From Cristatella mucedo (lineage: Eukaryota > Bryozoa > Phylactolaemata > Cristatellidae), in assembly GCA_009760855.2 (NCBI GenBank), contig WPIO01000007.1:10852001-10916000 (forward strand): DNA of 64,000 nt. The letters are read 5' to 3'. Numbering within the stretch: position 1 is the stretch's first letter; every line of letters starts with the position of its first letter. Below, piece by piece: positions 46,575 through 58,149 of the stretch. The translations under genes and the position numbers were made by a program. A model generated the notes under the pieces. It saw nothing but the letters and a program-made list of their open reading frames with translations, was not told the origin of the DNA and did no database searches.

Positions 46575-46725
46575 TAATATAATAATAATATAATTCATTT
46601 GTATAGCGCCATAAGATTACTTAGTCTCTATTCAGGCGCTTCACATTTGCCACTGGGCTCGAGCAAATGACTTCGGTCAGACCTTGGTCAGGGCGAACAC
46701 CTTAACCACAGGGTCAATCCAGCGC
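46575..46725 (-). repeat. SINE with tRNA head and LINE-type hairpin tail
   Basis: On the plus strand: tail (aatataataataatataat), outer arm (tatagcgccataagattact), inner arm (ctattcaggcgcttcac), then reversed B box (gggctcgagcaaatgactt) and reversed A box (gcgaacaccttaaccacagg). The hairpin corresponds in place and sequence to that of LINE A. Confidence 0.8.
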
Positions 46726-47094
46726 GGCAGTCATCAGCTGCTTGGGATATTGCTGATATTATTCTTGCATAGCACTTATAATGGTGATCCATTCTTGTGA
46801 TACGCTGTAACGTGGTGGAAGCATGCAGTGGTAATGCTTCCACGCACTGCAGCCGAGGCGCTAGCAATCGTATCCATATGCAAAGAAAAGCGTATTGATG
46901 TATGTAGGCGGCTGCAATAGGACACTCTGGTTTGGACCGATTGAACCAGTGTGCAATTTTCTTTTAAAGGTTCTTCGCTGCAATATAGGATTCGGTTTCG
47001 CTAATAGCTACCTACAACCAGTAGAGTATCCAATTGGTTGGCGACTCTATGCTTCTCTTATCCGAAGATACAGTTAAAAACTTCGAAGTAATCT
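46726..47094. other. Unassigned sequence
   Basis: A 60-codon plus frame (46,895-47,077) is unrecognised. A small gcttccac inverted word lies near 46,816 and 46,838. Confidence 0.35.
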
Positions 47095-47690
47095 TAAAAA
47101 CACATTCAAACCTTATTCTTCACTGGCTAGCTATTCATTGTATGTTGTGTGCAGCCTTTGCTGAAAGAGCTACGATGGCTCCTAGTTGATTAGCGGATAT
47201 AAGTAAAGTTCCTAGGCTGACCAACAAGGCCCGCCATGGCTTGGTTCCTTCGTGCCTAGCTGAAATGCTGCGCCAATTTAAGCTTTCTCTTGCCCTCAGG
47301 TCCTATGTGGACAATAAATTAGCTGTTCCATACTTTCGCTTAAAACTGTTACGACGGAATCTTCTTGATCTGAAGATCCTAAACCTAGGAGCTCACTTAC
47401 TCAATTCTTAGGCAACGAGACCCGCTCTCCTGCTGCCGATTGAGGTACATCCTTCAAGCCTTTATGAGCTGCTCCTGCCATGCTCGACTCTCCTCTTCGA
47501 CTGCCCTACTGACTCAGCAATGCTTCTTACTTTCTCTTTGCTGTGTGAGATGAATTTGATTGGCTACCACATGCGTACCGAGAGTCACTTAGGGTTTGAG
47601 TGTGCTACAGAAAATTCTCCGGCGTAACGCCCACTTAGTCTTTCTTGAGTTACCGACGGAGATACATTACATAACACTATATTATTAATA
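47095..47690 (+). pseudogene. LINE B RT C-terminus with 3' end
   Basis: Frames broken by shifts follow the LxKARHGLxPSxLAEMLRQF pattern (tgaccaacaaggcccgccat at 47,218). They then follow ALRSYVDNKLAVPxFRLK, the 3' UTR and the terminus tcttgagttaccgacggaga then tacattacataac. An (ATT/TAT)-rich tract follows to 47,760. Confidence 0.82.
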
Positions 47691-47792
47691 TATATTATAA
47701 TAATAATTATAATATATTATTATTATTATTATTATATTATTATAACAATAAATTATTTACCATACGTTAAGAAAGGAAGGAAGGAAGGAAGG
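47691..47792. repeat. AT-rich tract and (GAAG)n
   Basis: TAT/ATT-rich sequence, probably an extended LINE tail, then aaggaaggaaggaaggaagg (about 47,773-47,792). Confidence 0.8.
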
Positions 47793-47955
47793 TCGGCTAA
47801 TCCAACAGCATCATTTATATGGCGGCAGAAGAGCATTTGCTTCTATCAAGCCTGCTTGCAGCAGGCAAAAAAGATTTCTTGATGCACGACTCTAACCCAC
47901 GGTCTGGGCCGTGAAGTGAATGCACCTTACCGTTAGGTTCAGACCTTGGTTAAGC
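47793..47955 (-). repeat. tRNA-derived SINE
   Basis: Tail block (ggctaatccaacagcatcat on plus), core with gcctgcttgcagcaggc, reversed B-box region (cgactctaacccacggtctg) and reversed A box (tgcaccttaccgttaggttc). Confidence 0.75.
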
Positions 47956-50900
47956 TGATTGCACCATGTCTTTCGTGGACTACTTACTAAGACAATCCCT
48001 TTTGATGGTATGGCTAACTAATAATAGAACCTCCGTGGCAGACTGTTGGACATAGCTAGAGGGTCGAGTTGGCCCTGGCTTCACTTACGTAGACCTGAAG
48101 GGGAGTGTTGAGCGCCATCACCGACCGCCGACGTGCCCTTTAACCTTTCTATTATACGCTGCCTCTGGCTAGATCAAATTCTGCCCATGTTGGCTGAGTC
48201 CTGGTTTTGCCTGTGAATACAGTGCCACGACGTGGTAAGCACTAAATAGGTCATAGATCATACTTAGTTTATGATACTTTAAATAAGTTTAGTAGTACAT
48301 TAGTGGATATGTTACACTCTCTCACAATTTTACTGTGAAGATGTCACTCAATTTAATGGTATCTGATAGCCTTCAGCCTTCTCCGAGTAAACAAAGTTGG
48401 TCATTGCGTCTCTTGGGTGACCCAGGTTCTTAGTCAGACTCAACGATGGGATAAGGTATTGAGGCGATTTCGCTTTAGTCATGTATGAGTCAATGACAAG
48501 TAACTGCTCATTCAAGTAGTAACATGTCAAGTAGTGACATGTCAAGTAGTGACATGAGGAGCCGATGATAGCACCACTTGTCTGGACCAGTGAAAGGAAA
48601 GAACCTCAAGAAGCTCCGAAAGCCAATTGATGAGTGACACCCTTCGACTATAGCTCCACGTGCTCATCAGCAAGGATTAGTATTGGACTGAAATCATTTC
48701 GTCGACGTACGGCTGGACCCAGCATGTCGTTTAGCAAGATCTCCACGGCGGCAACGGGGTGATAAGTGCTGACAGCTCCTACTCGCCTTTCAGTCGCACC
48801 TGGGCGTTCAAAGATTAACTGTCGGCTTACAGGTGCAGCACTCGCCGAGTGCTGGACACTCGGCTTCTGATCGTTACTACAGCCCGGCGAATTATTACAT
48901 CCGGCGTGTCTCAGCCATGAACGAGGTAGGACATGCTGGGCTGCCGAAAACTCTCAGCTGCACTCACCTGCATGTTGAATCGGCCAATATTGTCATCCTT
49001 GCCCAGACAGCCACGTGTGACTAAATAGCATGCATATTCGCACATCGAATCCACCACACTGATCTGCACGAAACCCAGTGTGCATTTTCAGTAATACAAA
49101 GCTATCACGGATTTCCATTTCCCCCTACAAGTCACTCTGTTGGCCCTCTACCTGAATGTGCTACAACATATCCGACTGTTAGTCTCTCACATAGTCGATG
49201 CCAGTCTTTCAATATGTCAGTCTATCTGTCTACGTGTTTCTTTGTCAATGTTTCAGCTACCTGCTTATCTGTTTGCGTCTCTGCTTTTTCGCTTAAGTAC
49301 AGCACATCTCTACCGGCATGCTTACTTATCTAGCTGCTTGTTCGTCTAGGCTTCCGCCAGTCTGCCCCAGGCTGAATACTTTTGCGTACTCGTCGGTCTC
49401 ATCTGGTTGGTGCCAACAAAAAAAGATCTCGCCACAGAGCCAATCTATATGTCACAACGGTCTTTTGCTGTTCGTTTGAAAAGAGCAGCTTTGACCTACA
49501 CACAGTCGCAGAGACAACATACAGCGTCACCAGCTACAAAATGCATGAAAAAAACAAGCACTAAACGTGAAGCAAAAGCTTCAAATCGAGCTAGATTTTC
49601 AATTGCCCGCCTTGGCATCAGAGACTCGTAGACATTGTAGAGGGAGACGAGGCAAAGCAGTTCTCAGTTAACCTAGAAAGCATTCTGCGTGCAGCTTAGC
49701 ACGAAATTAGCATTACAAAAATGCATATTCATTCAGCTAGCAAACCGGGATTCGGCTTGAGCATTTCAGTGGAAATTGAGACTGGGGTGTTAAAGTCCTG
49801 TACTCACGGTCAAACGAAAAGTTGTTTCGATTGCTCCATCAGAAAAGTGCTGTACCGTAACCCTAGAGATTTCTGCATCTCTCTCGATTGAGGTGACATT
49901 TTATTTCCTCGTTCAGTCTCACAGTGGACGGCCTCTTGTCGCTCTGCTTATTTCTAAATTTCAGTGAAGATTTTTAAGTTTGCCTCTAGGCTGCCTCATT
50001 TGTCCCTCGTCTTGGCGGTATGCTCTTTGAAGGCATTCAATATATATCAAGCTTGCAAGCTAGCTCCGCGCACTAAAAATAATTCAGTTATCTCACTCTC
50101 CCTCTTCCTCTGTCATTCACACTCTGTTCGTTTCTTTCCCCCTGTCCGCTCTATCTCTGTAAGCGCCTCACTCTGTGTCTGTCTCAGGTAGTCATCAATG
50201 ACAGCAACATCATGGCTAAAATAAAACGCACTTTTTTAATCACATGCTAAGTAGAGTAGTGAAATTTTAGCGATAATAGTGGATCCCGAATAGACTCAGG
50301 GTGCATCGCGGCATTTATTTCGGTTTAAATTCAAGTTAGGGAAAAGTAACCTAGTTTACTATCTCATTGCCTTCAAAAATTGAAAGAGCTATCTCACAAT
50401 TTCAGCTAAGCCTTCTCATCCTTTGATTCGCGGTTTGTTTTAGTGGACTGAAAAATACAAGCTTTCCGACTGTATATGCGGGAATGCAAACAATCTTAGT
50501 ATGTATTGGTATTTAATTTGAGAATTATAATTTATGTGGACACGAAATTCCAAAATTTCCTCGCGTCGTTTAAATTATGAACAGCAGTAGTAGTAGTTTG
50601 ACTTAGGGGTTTCATAATATGCTGCTTGATTATAATAGAAGACGCAGCTAAGCCTGTGCTTTTTCAGCACTTGGACTTTGTGTTTGAACGAGGAGTGATA
50701 GCTGTCTGAGTGGTGCTGGGGCTTCAATGAAACAATATTGCTACCGCCGAAATGTCTAATAAGTTTCCGCATTGCTTGGCAGCACATTATTATTTCTTTC
50801 GAAGAATTTGCCACTGCTCCATGATCGTTGATGCATACATTAAGTGAGCCTGGTTTAATCCTAATGATCCAGTTGTATACACAAATTCTGCTTAAGTTGC

Positions 50901-51264
50901 CATAGCAGACGCGTGCACGAACGAAATGCATCGAGCAGTAACAATAAATCCTACAATTCCCGTGATGGAAGAAACCTAGTAAAATCCATGACTAAACGCT
51001 TTGCTAAGCCTAGCCTCCAATCTCGACTTCCAGCTTCGGATTCGTCTGCGGGCATGTCTGCAGCTCGAAGAGAACTACAGTTGCTTAATTTGAGACTACA
51101 CACACAAAAGGAAGTGCCTGATCAAGTAGGCGAGCTTATCAGATCGGAAAACCAGGCTGGCATCCAAAGTCGCATCCATCAGCGTTTATAAAGTCCCTCA
51201 GCATAGATTCGGTTAATTTTGGTTATTAGATTGGTTGCCTCAATTTTGACAGCAGGGTTGTAAT
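47956..51264. other. Three kilobases with no recognisable gene
   Basis: Includes a small tandem repeat at 48,512-48,556 (three copies of tcaagtagtgacatg) and a cryptically simple region at 49,185-49,345 rich in GTCT/TCTG words. Several unrecognised frames are present: 49,407-49,631 plus, 50,931-50,575 minus (118 codons, no domain), and 50,913-51,191 plus (92 codons, hydrophilic, Lys/Arg/Ser-rich). None has supporting signals. Confidence 0.4.
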
Positions 51265-51625
51265 AATAAAGCAATAATGATAATCAATGCATTTGTAGAG
51301 CACCCTAAGGGAACTAGGTCTCTTATTTTGCACTTTAAATATTCTGTAACGGAAGCGTGTCAATATGGTTTGTGATAACTGGCACCGCGCCTGGAGGCGC
51401 ACACCCAACAAGAACAATTGAAACTGACCTGAAAAATGCTGTGAGCAATGGATGCGTCTTTTGCTTCTTTCTAAATTTCGTCAAACCAGGGGATGTTCTG
51501 ACACGAGTTGGGAGTGAGTTCCAGTCTTCGGCAGCATGAGAACATAAGGCATGGTCGCCGTTTGAGGTTGGTTTGAGGCTCAGCTATTTGAGTTAGAAGA
51601 GCGGATCGTACTACGCCTAGCCTAA
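51265..51625 (-). mobile_element. LINE A 3' end, decayed, joined to LINE B
   Basis: Weak tail (aataataaagcaataatgat), degenerated hairpin (agagcaccctaagggaacta; ctcttattttgcacttta), 3' UTR and RT C-terminal codons up to a junction near 51,625. There LINE B RT sequence starts. The other LINE A half may be 53,115-53,290. Confidence 0.7.
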
Positions 51626-53115
51626 TCGGGAGAGAGCTTGGAGCAGTCTAGGACCTGCACAGCTAAAGCTTCTGTCGCCAACGTCTTTAGGCGGAGGAAT
51701 GGAACAGCTAATTTATTGTCCACACAGGACCTGAGGTCGCGAACAGGCTGAAACTGGTGCAGCAGTTCAGCTAGGTACGAAAGAGCCAAGCCGTGGCGGG
51801 CCTTGTGGGTCAGCGTAAGAACTTTGCTCTGAATCCTTTGCTCAACCGGCATCCATCCTAGCTCTTTTAGCAAATGAGAAACGTGCTCAAACCGCTGGGA
51901 CTTAAAGACTAGCCTTGCAGCCATATTCATAGTCGGCTGCAGTGGCCTAATAGCTTTCTTTGGCAGCCCAGCCAAAAGGGAATTACAATGATCAAGCCGA
52001 GACCGAACTAAGGAGCTAGTTAAATATTTTACAAGCAACTTTAGGAGACAGCTCCTAATCTTGGATAGGGATCGGACGTGATGGCTAGCTGTAGAAGCAG
52101 TCTTCTGAATGAAGCTTTTAAAATTAAGGCAGCTGTCGAAAACGACACCTAAATTTCGAGCACGTGGTGATGGTCGCACAACAGCATCACCTACTAAAAG
52201 AGCAAAGCCTTTAAATCCAGCCACACGCTTAGGGTGTCATATGAGCAGCAGTTCGGTTTTATTGTCATTTAATTTCAGGAAGTTTGCCGACATCAGACCG
52301 ATCGTTGTTCTCAATCGTTCAAGTAGAACCTCGTGATCAATGGTGTCGAAGGAAGCTGACAGACCTAGCAGAGCTAGGGCAGTGACATTCCCGACATTGT
52401 TGCCACGTAGAATGTCATTTTTAACACGGAGGAGAACAGTTTCAGTGGAGTGCTGCCTCTTGAACCCTGATTGAAATGTTTCTGACATTCCATTATTTTC
52501 AATATGTTCAACCAGCCGCTTAGTAACAATTCTTTCAATAATGTATAATAATCTATAATAATAATCTATAATGATCTCATCAATAATCTTTGATTAGAAA
52601 GGAAGAAAGGAAACTGGGCAATAGTTTGCAAGGACCTCTGTGTCTAATCCAGGCCTTTTAAGAATGGGTATAACGATTGCAGATTTGAAGGACTTGGGGA
52701 CGACCCCTTTTCCCAAAAAAGCATTAAAAATCTTGGTTATGGCAGGGCTAAGTTGGTCTGCTAGTGAAGACCACAGAGATGAGGGTATATGGTCTTCAGG
52801 AGACGAGCTCTTTTTGCTAGACCTTATTAAGGTGGTCACATCGCATGCAGAAACATCGGAGAACCTTTTAAGGAAGGTCACAGGTTGTGGAACCGCGATT
52901 GCTTTAGTCGGATGGGGCTTAATGGAGGCAGGAATGTGCACAATTTTTTAGTAAAGATGGCGAAAACGTTTCGGCTGAGCCCTTAATATCTAGGGAGTCA
53001 GACCTCACAGCATTGGCCAGTAAATGGTTTACTGTCTTATAAATCGTTTTAGTGTCCGACTGGCAGGAATTCAGCTTTCAAATGAAAAAAGAAGCCCTAG
53101 TTTTGTAAGCTTTCG
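51626..53115 (-). pseudogene. LINE B ORF2 copy lacking the RT catalytic core
   Basis: Minus strand, right to left. First is the linker with SQSDTKTIYKTVNHLLANAV (53,060-53,000). A frame at 52,941-52,594 follows (FSDVSACDVTTLIRSSKKSS; VPKSFKSAIVIPILKRPGLD; ANYCPVSFLPF), then a frame at 52,488-52,237 (FKRQHSTETVLLRVKNDIL; SASFDTIDHEVLLERLRTTI). At about 52,293 this jumps from RLRTTIGL straight to SANFLKLNDNKTELLLI. About 100 codons with PQGSVLGP and YADD are missing. The last frame, 52,224-51,622, is well kept (RSLSKIRSCLLKLLVKYLTS, LGWMPVEQRIQSKVLTLTHK, LSYLAELLHQFQPV). The 3' UTR and tail are absent. A stutter of TTATAGATTA words fills 52,520-52,580. Confidence 0.88.
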
Positions 53116-53460
53116 GTGCAAAGTGGTGCAACGTAGACAAAGTAACTTTCACGACAGATAAGCCTAGCTGCTGAGTTTTGGATCAGCAGTAAGCGCCTTA
53201 TTACACAAGCCTGAAGACGTGCATGCAGTGAGTTAAAGTCAGGATTTCACAAATGCCTGGGCCAACTTAGATTTAGTATTCATTTCTAAGTAGGCCCACA
53301 TTTTTGCAATGTTGCAATCAATATGTTATAATCAATAATACAATGTTGCAATGTTACAATTGCAATTTGCAATCTTAGCTGAAGTTAGACAAACTTGATT
53401 GTGGTACTGATGTGGTTGGCTAGACACATGTCACTTTGGAGCACAACGCCCACTGTCCCA
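53116..53460 (-). pseudogene. LINE A RT fragments
   Basis: Minus-strand RRLLLIQNSAARLICRES at about 53,130-53,200 is the LQLVQNSAARLVCRE block. Further right, at 53,400-53,450, is the QSDxxLxNHISTTIK block. Between them an AT/TGCAA-rich stutter (53,315-53,370) repeats tgcaatgttgcaa words. Confidence 0.7.
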
Positions 53461-53479
53461 CATATGCTACTTGAGGTAA

Positions 53480-53690
53480 TAGCACATTTGTAAAGCACTG
53501 TCAAAGAGAACTCGATCTATTTATAAGAAATTTACATATGCTGAAGAGGAGTCGTGATCAAATGGTTAGTGGTAAGACGTATAATGTCAGCAAGCATAAC
53601 ATTGTTAGATGTGATATGCACACTGTCAACATGCACAACATAGTTAGTAATATGCTGGCTGAGCCCACGGCCAGTGTTAAGTCTTGTAAC
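53480..53690 (-). mobile_element. LINE A 3' end, decayed
   Basis: tagcacatttgtaaagcact then aagagaactcgatctattta represent a degraded hairpin. They are followed by 3' UTR phrases such as gatatgcacactgtcaacat. Confidence 0.6.
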
Positions 53691-53814
53691 TTGTGAATAG
53701 CATTACGTTTGTCCCTAATTAGTATGATGGGTACGATTTCACAAACACGTGAACTAGCTTGGCTGCCATACTATTTCCTAAGCGGGCTGCGATTTAGGCT
53801 GTAGTTCATTGATT

Positions 53815-53970
53815 CTTAGCCCATGGGTAAGGTGCTCGCTCACTTCACGGCTCAGATCGTGAAGTCAAGTCCTGCAATGAGCAATGACCCTTTATTACCC
53901 GCTGCAAGCTGTTTTTGCTGATAGCCGCTTTTGCTCTCCTCCCGCTATACACGTGAGTTGTTAAATCAGA
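53815..53970 (+). repeat. tRNA-derived SINE
   Basis: Head ttagcccatgggtaaggtgc, B-box region (gtgaagtcaagtcctgcaat), core aatgaccctttattacccgc and tail block gttgttaaatcagataat. Confidence 0.75.
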
Positions 53971-53999
53971 TAATCATTTTTAGTCAAAGTCAGGCCGGT

Positions 54000-54245
54000 G
54001 TGACAATGAAGAGAATTTGCTCATCTAACGACAAGTGGTTTTGACATAGCATGTCTAAATAGAGAGCATACGTCACGAGAGTAATGCTGGCTGAATATAT
54101 TTTGAGGGGGAGGTATTCCAACTTTTCGGTGACACTAGGTTTAACAGTATCAACTGGGTTGATTTTATCGCCGTCAAGCTTCTGGAAGTTAGTAGCAATC
54201 CAAACGCAAATTATTTTGACGCATGATTTAAAGGAATTAAGTGAG
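54000..54245 (-). pseudogene. LINE A RT fragment downstream of YADD
   Basis: The minus frame reads CVWIATNFQKLDGDKINPVD, KPSVTEKLEYLPLKIYSASI and HLSLDEQI. It matches DIRTWMAANFLKLNDDKTNL, KLERLTLKIGSASISP and DLSLDDHI. It lies within an open minus frame of 138 codons whose upstream half is unrecognised. Confidence 0.75.
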
Positions 54246-54982
54246 TCGGACAAAAAGCGAGGCTTGAATTCAAATCCAATTTTTATGTACCAAGGAAAGA
54301 ATTTGTAGTAGTCCTGAAGAGCCTGTGCAATTTCTATCCATACATGTATGGTGCTCGGGTCGTGATAGAAGCACCGACCGTGGTGTCCTAAAATGACTTC
54401 ATACACTCCAAAACTAAGAGGAACAAGTCTTTCGGTGAGTTGGACATGCGAGCTAACATAATTGTGAGATATGACATCCCGTTAGAGCTGCCGACGATAA
54501 GGCTCGTCGTGGAAAATTGATCCCGTTAAATGCAAGCTTTGTGCCAGTAATGAGAGCTGCCAAGGTATCACTTAAGGCTATCAGCACGGGCGGCGATGAC
54601 GGTGAGGGCTTTTTGGTTATGATGCTAAAACAGGAAAGCGAATACGACCTTCTGCTGCTGATGCAAAGGGTAGGCAAAAGCAGTTTGCACTGCGCGTGGC
54701 AAAGTGTCTCGTCCGGAAGCAAAACCACTATATTACTTGCCACTATGGGACGTGCTTAGACTTCCAACAGGAGGTATCACCGAATATTCTGATACAGCTT
54801 GGCGGACCATCGTTTCCAAGAAAGTTAGCCCACAGTTCTGACAGAAGCGCACAACAAGCCTGCTGGCAGGAATTTCAGGGTTAAGAAGACACTGATTTAT
54901 TTGAGGTAGCGTTTCTAGTTCGTTAGCATTCGCAAGGATATCAAGCAGTTAGGTTCTAATCCTGCCGGGCAGGTTATACTAT
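54246..54982. other. Unassigned; open frames of unknown nature
   Basis: Overlapping frames on plus (54,517-54,759; 54,696-54,884) and minus (54,743-54,453). The plus frame has an acidic GGDDGEGFLVMMLKQESEYD stretch followed by LLLLM. Neither strand gives a domain I can name. No splice pair of matching phase was found. Confidence 0.3.
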
Positions 54983-55062
54983 TCCTTTGCAGCAAATGTA
55001 AAGTGCCTAGAAAGAGATTGAGTTCTCTGAGGGCGTTTTATCAAGTGCATTATTATTATTCT
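54983..55062 (+). mobile_element. LINE A hairpin copy
   Basis: cctttgcagcaaatgtaaag, hairpin (gcctagaaagagattgagtt, gagggcgttttatc) and (ATT)n: about 80 bp. Confidence 0.85.
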
Positions 55063-55104
55063 TATACTAAGAAAGCTTCGATGTCGGATTGTGGCTGGTA
55101 CAAT

Positions 55105-55240
55105 CGATTTCATGTGGCAACAAGAGAGACCTCGGAACTGCAAAGGTCGTACAGTTTCTCGTTTGGCGGCAAATGAAAATTGAGCAATCTATTGACACGT
55201 ATCTGCTGCTGTATATTTACGCTTAAATACAAGTCACTGA
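55105..55240 (-). repeat. Dispersed repeat, unknown family, copy 2
   Basis: Reverse complement of the sequence at 34,192-34,345, with many substitutions. It adjoins the LINE linker relic at 55,270 and may belong to that LINE. Confidence 0.6.
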
Positions 55241-55269
55241 CATTTCAATTGAATTGGGAAATTAAAATT

Positions 55270-55830
55270 GAATTGAAAGTTGGAAGATGTCACTCGTCGC
55301 CTCCTCAAACATAGACATCGAGTTAGGCCACGGAATAGATGGACATGAGTCCTGTGTTGATGTTCTTGAGGGGCAAGAATCCAGAGGGGATGCCGCAACT
55401 ATAGACTATTTGATCTTGTCTATCTTGCTGACAACGAAGCTGGAGAAGCGATCCGCTAGGTTGCCATAAAGATCACTTGGTAAGGATCTAATATGGGCGC
55501 GGTTAAGGAGATGGTTGATGGTAGACATTAGCCTTTTTGCAGGGTGCATCCGCGATTCATCAATATTTTTGTCGCAGCTGGATTTGGCGTTTGCTAGGAT
55601 CGACTAGTACAACCTACAGTAAGTCTTCGTATGCCTGAAGATGGACAGTTAATCCTGATCTTATATTAGGCTTTCTCAAGCCTGCGCTTACTATACCTAG
55701 CTAGTTTAATGTCTACGGTAAACTATAAGCCGTATGAGTGACGGCGCATATTAGTGTTAACAAGTGCGGCAGCGTTTTCGTTGGCTATTTTAGAAACTTG
55801 CCTAGAGCTTACGCGAATCTAGACCAGGAG
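55270..55830 (-). pseudogene. LINE ORF2 linker between endonuclease and RT
   Basis: Minus-strand translation runs LARYSKRRLEKA near 55,695, MSTINHLLNRA near 55,515, then LADRFSSFVVSKIDKIK near 55,440. These are the conserved steps of the L2/CR1 linker (...FTDEIRxAKRxRRRLERxWR..., ...LFxTVNHLLxR..., ...LAxxFSxFFxxKIxKIR). It continues without stops to MFEEATSDIF. This matches the relic at 2,400-2,700 in kind. Confidence 0.7.
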
Positions 55831-55989
55831 ACCACCACCACGTTTGATAGATTTACATGGGATATTTTCTATGTTTTTGGCAGGCTTTTTGAATAAGGCA
55901 TAATCTAATAATGGCAGTAATTTAAAACAGCTAAGTCTTTAGAATGCTTCAAGCAACAGGATATCCACAAAAGTTTTGCTTAGCCTCTA

Positions 55990-56470
55990 CAATTTTGCAA
56001 TGCTACAATCTAAGAATTATGGGCAAAACCCAGTGTAATCTGACATTCGGAAGGCCCACCTTCAAGATTGGTTCATCTAGCATCACTCCCGTGACTACTT
56101 TTCATAATCTAGGAGAGCTAGTCAAAGTGACTAGTCATCGGATGAGCACATTTCCTTCATGGTCGAATCTGCTAACACTCAGCTTAAATAAACCCCACCG
56201 ATAGATAATAGGGCCTGTTCAGATAGTAGTATGACAGCAAAACTAGCTCACGCGTTACTGACATCTCATCTAGATTACTACTATCAGGACTTCTGGGAAG
56301 TGCCCTTAACGGTCTGCCACTATTTCAAAAGTCAGCAGTTCGTCTGGATTATCCTGAATGGTGCTGCTGCCAAAGCACAGACTTCTATCTTCGCACTTTC
56401 AAGCATGGAATCGGTTGTTGAACCATGGGTTAATACCTGCAATACATTTTCATTGTTTAAAGCTTTATAG
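55990..56470 (+). pseudogene. LINE A-like RT relic
   Basis: The plus frame gives MGKTQCNLTFGRP then FKIGSSSITPVTTFHNLGEL (for KTNLIYWA, LKIGSASISPVTSARNLGVL). After shifts it gives TAKLAHALLTSHLDYYYQDF (for LVHAFVTSRLDYCNSLL). The copy is diverged and has no 3' end. Confidence 0.7.
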
Positions 56471-56933
56471 ACTAATCCATGACTGTCAGCTTTCTTTTTG
56501 TAACTGTGAACTTGCCTTTTTTGTTCTCGCGTGCTTTTCTCGCTGCTTACATTCGCGCCATTCAGTATCTATTAGTAGCCGGAGGTCCACTTAACTGTTG
56601 GTTCTGAATGTCTTCTTTTTTGCTTTGGTATGCTGGCATAAGCGTGATAATTGTTTGCTTTGGCAAGCTTGTCTCAGCATAATACCATGCATTTTATTAA
56701 TCCTTCTTTAATGATTTTCACGTAGTGAGTTGAACGCCCAGAGTTCTCTTAGGGTACGGCATACTCGATATATTTTTATATTATTTTATCAAATTCACAG
56801 TCAGGAGGTGTGGTGTTATGATATTATACACTCTTGCAGGGTGTTGCTGAATTCTGCACCCAAACGCTGGATGAATCGGGGCTCGACTTTGTCGCCTTTG
56901 GTGAAAGCGTGCAGTTCAGTGGAGCACCAGCCT
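56471..56933. other. Unassigned sequence, no gene seen
   Basis: Left flank of the second inverted-repeat element. Nothing recognised. Confidence 0.4.
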
Positions 56934-57420
56934 ACCGTTGTGACAGGCTAGAGTATACCTCCAGGCCAGAGTATTCCCGTGGTTAAAACGGTAGTCTGGC
57001 CGATTTATAATACGGAGGTAAATTATGGCCTTGGCCGCTTAGACCCATCTAGGCCAAATTATACCCTCCTAATATTTTTGAGCGATACAATCATGAATCT
57101 TTAGTTGATGGGTCACAAATTCGCCCCGGCACCGACCCTGGCACCCCAGTCTCTATTCTACCCCGTTTTTATCTCAAGGCACTCATTAATCCGATCTCTC
57201 ACATGCCGTATGTTTCCTACAAACTATTTCTTAAGTCATATTGTGGTTACAGTATGCAGACCGAAAGCCCTCAGGCTCTGTGTACGCTATAAAAAAAACT
57301 CCAGTGTAGCTACATGTCTAGTTATTTTGCCTCTGAGCCGTGACAGACTGCGAAGCATGTACATATGGTGTAATTCTGAGCGGATCTAGAATTAACAATG
57401 AATCTTGAAGACCCAGAATG

Positions 57421-57572
57421 AAATATAAATAAATGAATATAGTTCATTGGTATAGCACCCCAAGAGAACTTAATCTCTACTCAGACGCTTCACACAAGCC
57501 TCGGGGCTCGAGCCCACGACCTCAGCCAGACCTTGGTCCGGGCGAGCACCTTAACCGCTGGACCAATCCAGT
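57421..57572 (-). repeat. SINE with tRNA head and LINE-type hairpin tail, complete
   Basis: Minus strand: head ttggtccagcggttaaggtg (A box), then tcgtgggctcgagccccgag (B box). The hairpin follows: gaagcgtctgagtagagatt, then ttctcttggggtgctatacc. A tail of TATTCATTTATTT completes the unit. About 150 bp; the clearest example of a tRNA head joined to the LINE-type 3' hairpin. It is inserted in copy 2 of the inverted-repeat element. Confidence 0.85.
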
Positions 57573-58149
57573 TTGATTCATTTTTTGGTTTTAATAGCGG
57601 CCGCCTGTGTCGCCCTGCTGATTAGGGATTTTCACTGTTCGGTTTCAAATCCACAAAGCCGCAAGTTGTTTTGAGATTTTTCTTCTGCTTCAGCTCGTAT
57701 TCGTTGGCTTAATTCGAGTTGTAAGCGTCTCGGATTTTAAATTAAAGATCGTCGGAGATCGGTCGTTCTGCTCAGCAGGACAAAGACTCTTGAACTCGCT
57801 CTCACGGAGGCGCGAACGGGCGAATGTAAGCGGTGAACGAGACTCCACAAGAACAGCCGCCGCCGGAGACACTGTCACACAACATTGGTTGCAGAAAATT
57901 GTTCACTCTTGCCGAAAAGAGTATAAGACCTTCTACGGTCTAGACGGGACGCTGATACTCATAAATTCGTATAGCGACCGCAGGGAACTGAATCTCTCTC
58001 TAGGCAGTTTGCAGATGTTGCATATAAAGCAACAAATGTCAAGTGGGAACATCCGCAAGCAGCAGGAATAGTATTAGCAGGTAGGCACTCTTCACGCCGA
58101 TGCATTCTTAAGCGCCTCAATTTCAACTTGTCATGAAAAGGGAGTGCCG

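Noticed and set aside
49185..49345. Tandem repeat of GTCT words
   Set aside because: Words recur irregularly with no fixed period; only cryptic simplicity.
50575..50931. 118-codon minus-strand frame as a gene
   Set aside because: No domain or splice context, and its C-terminal Tyr/Cys run comes from a simple AGT/AGC-like repeat.
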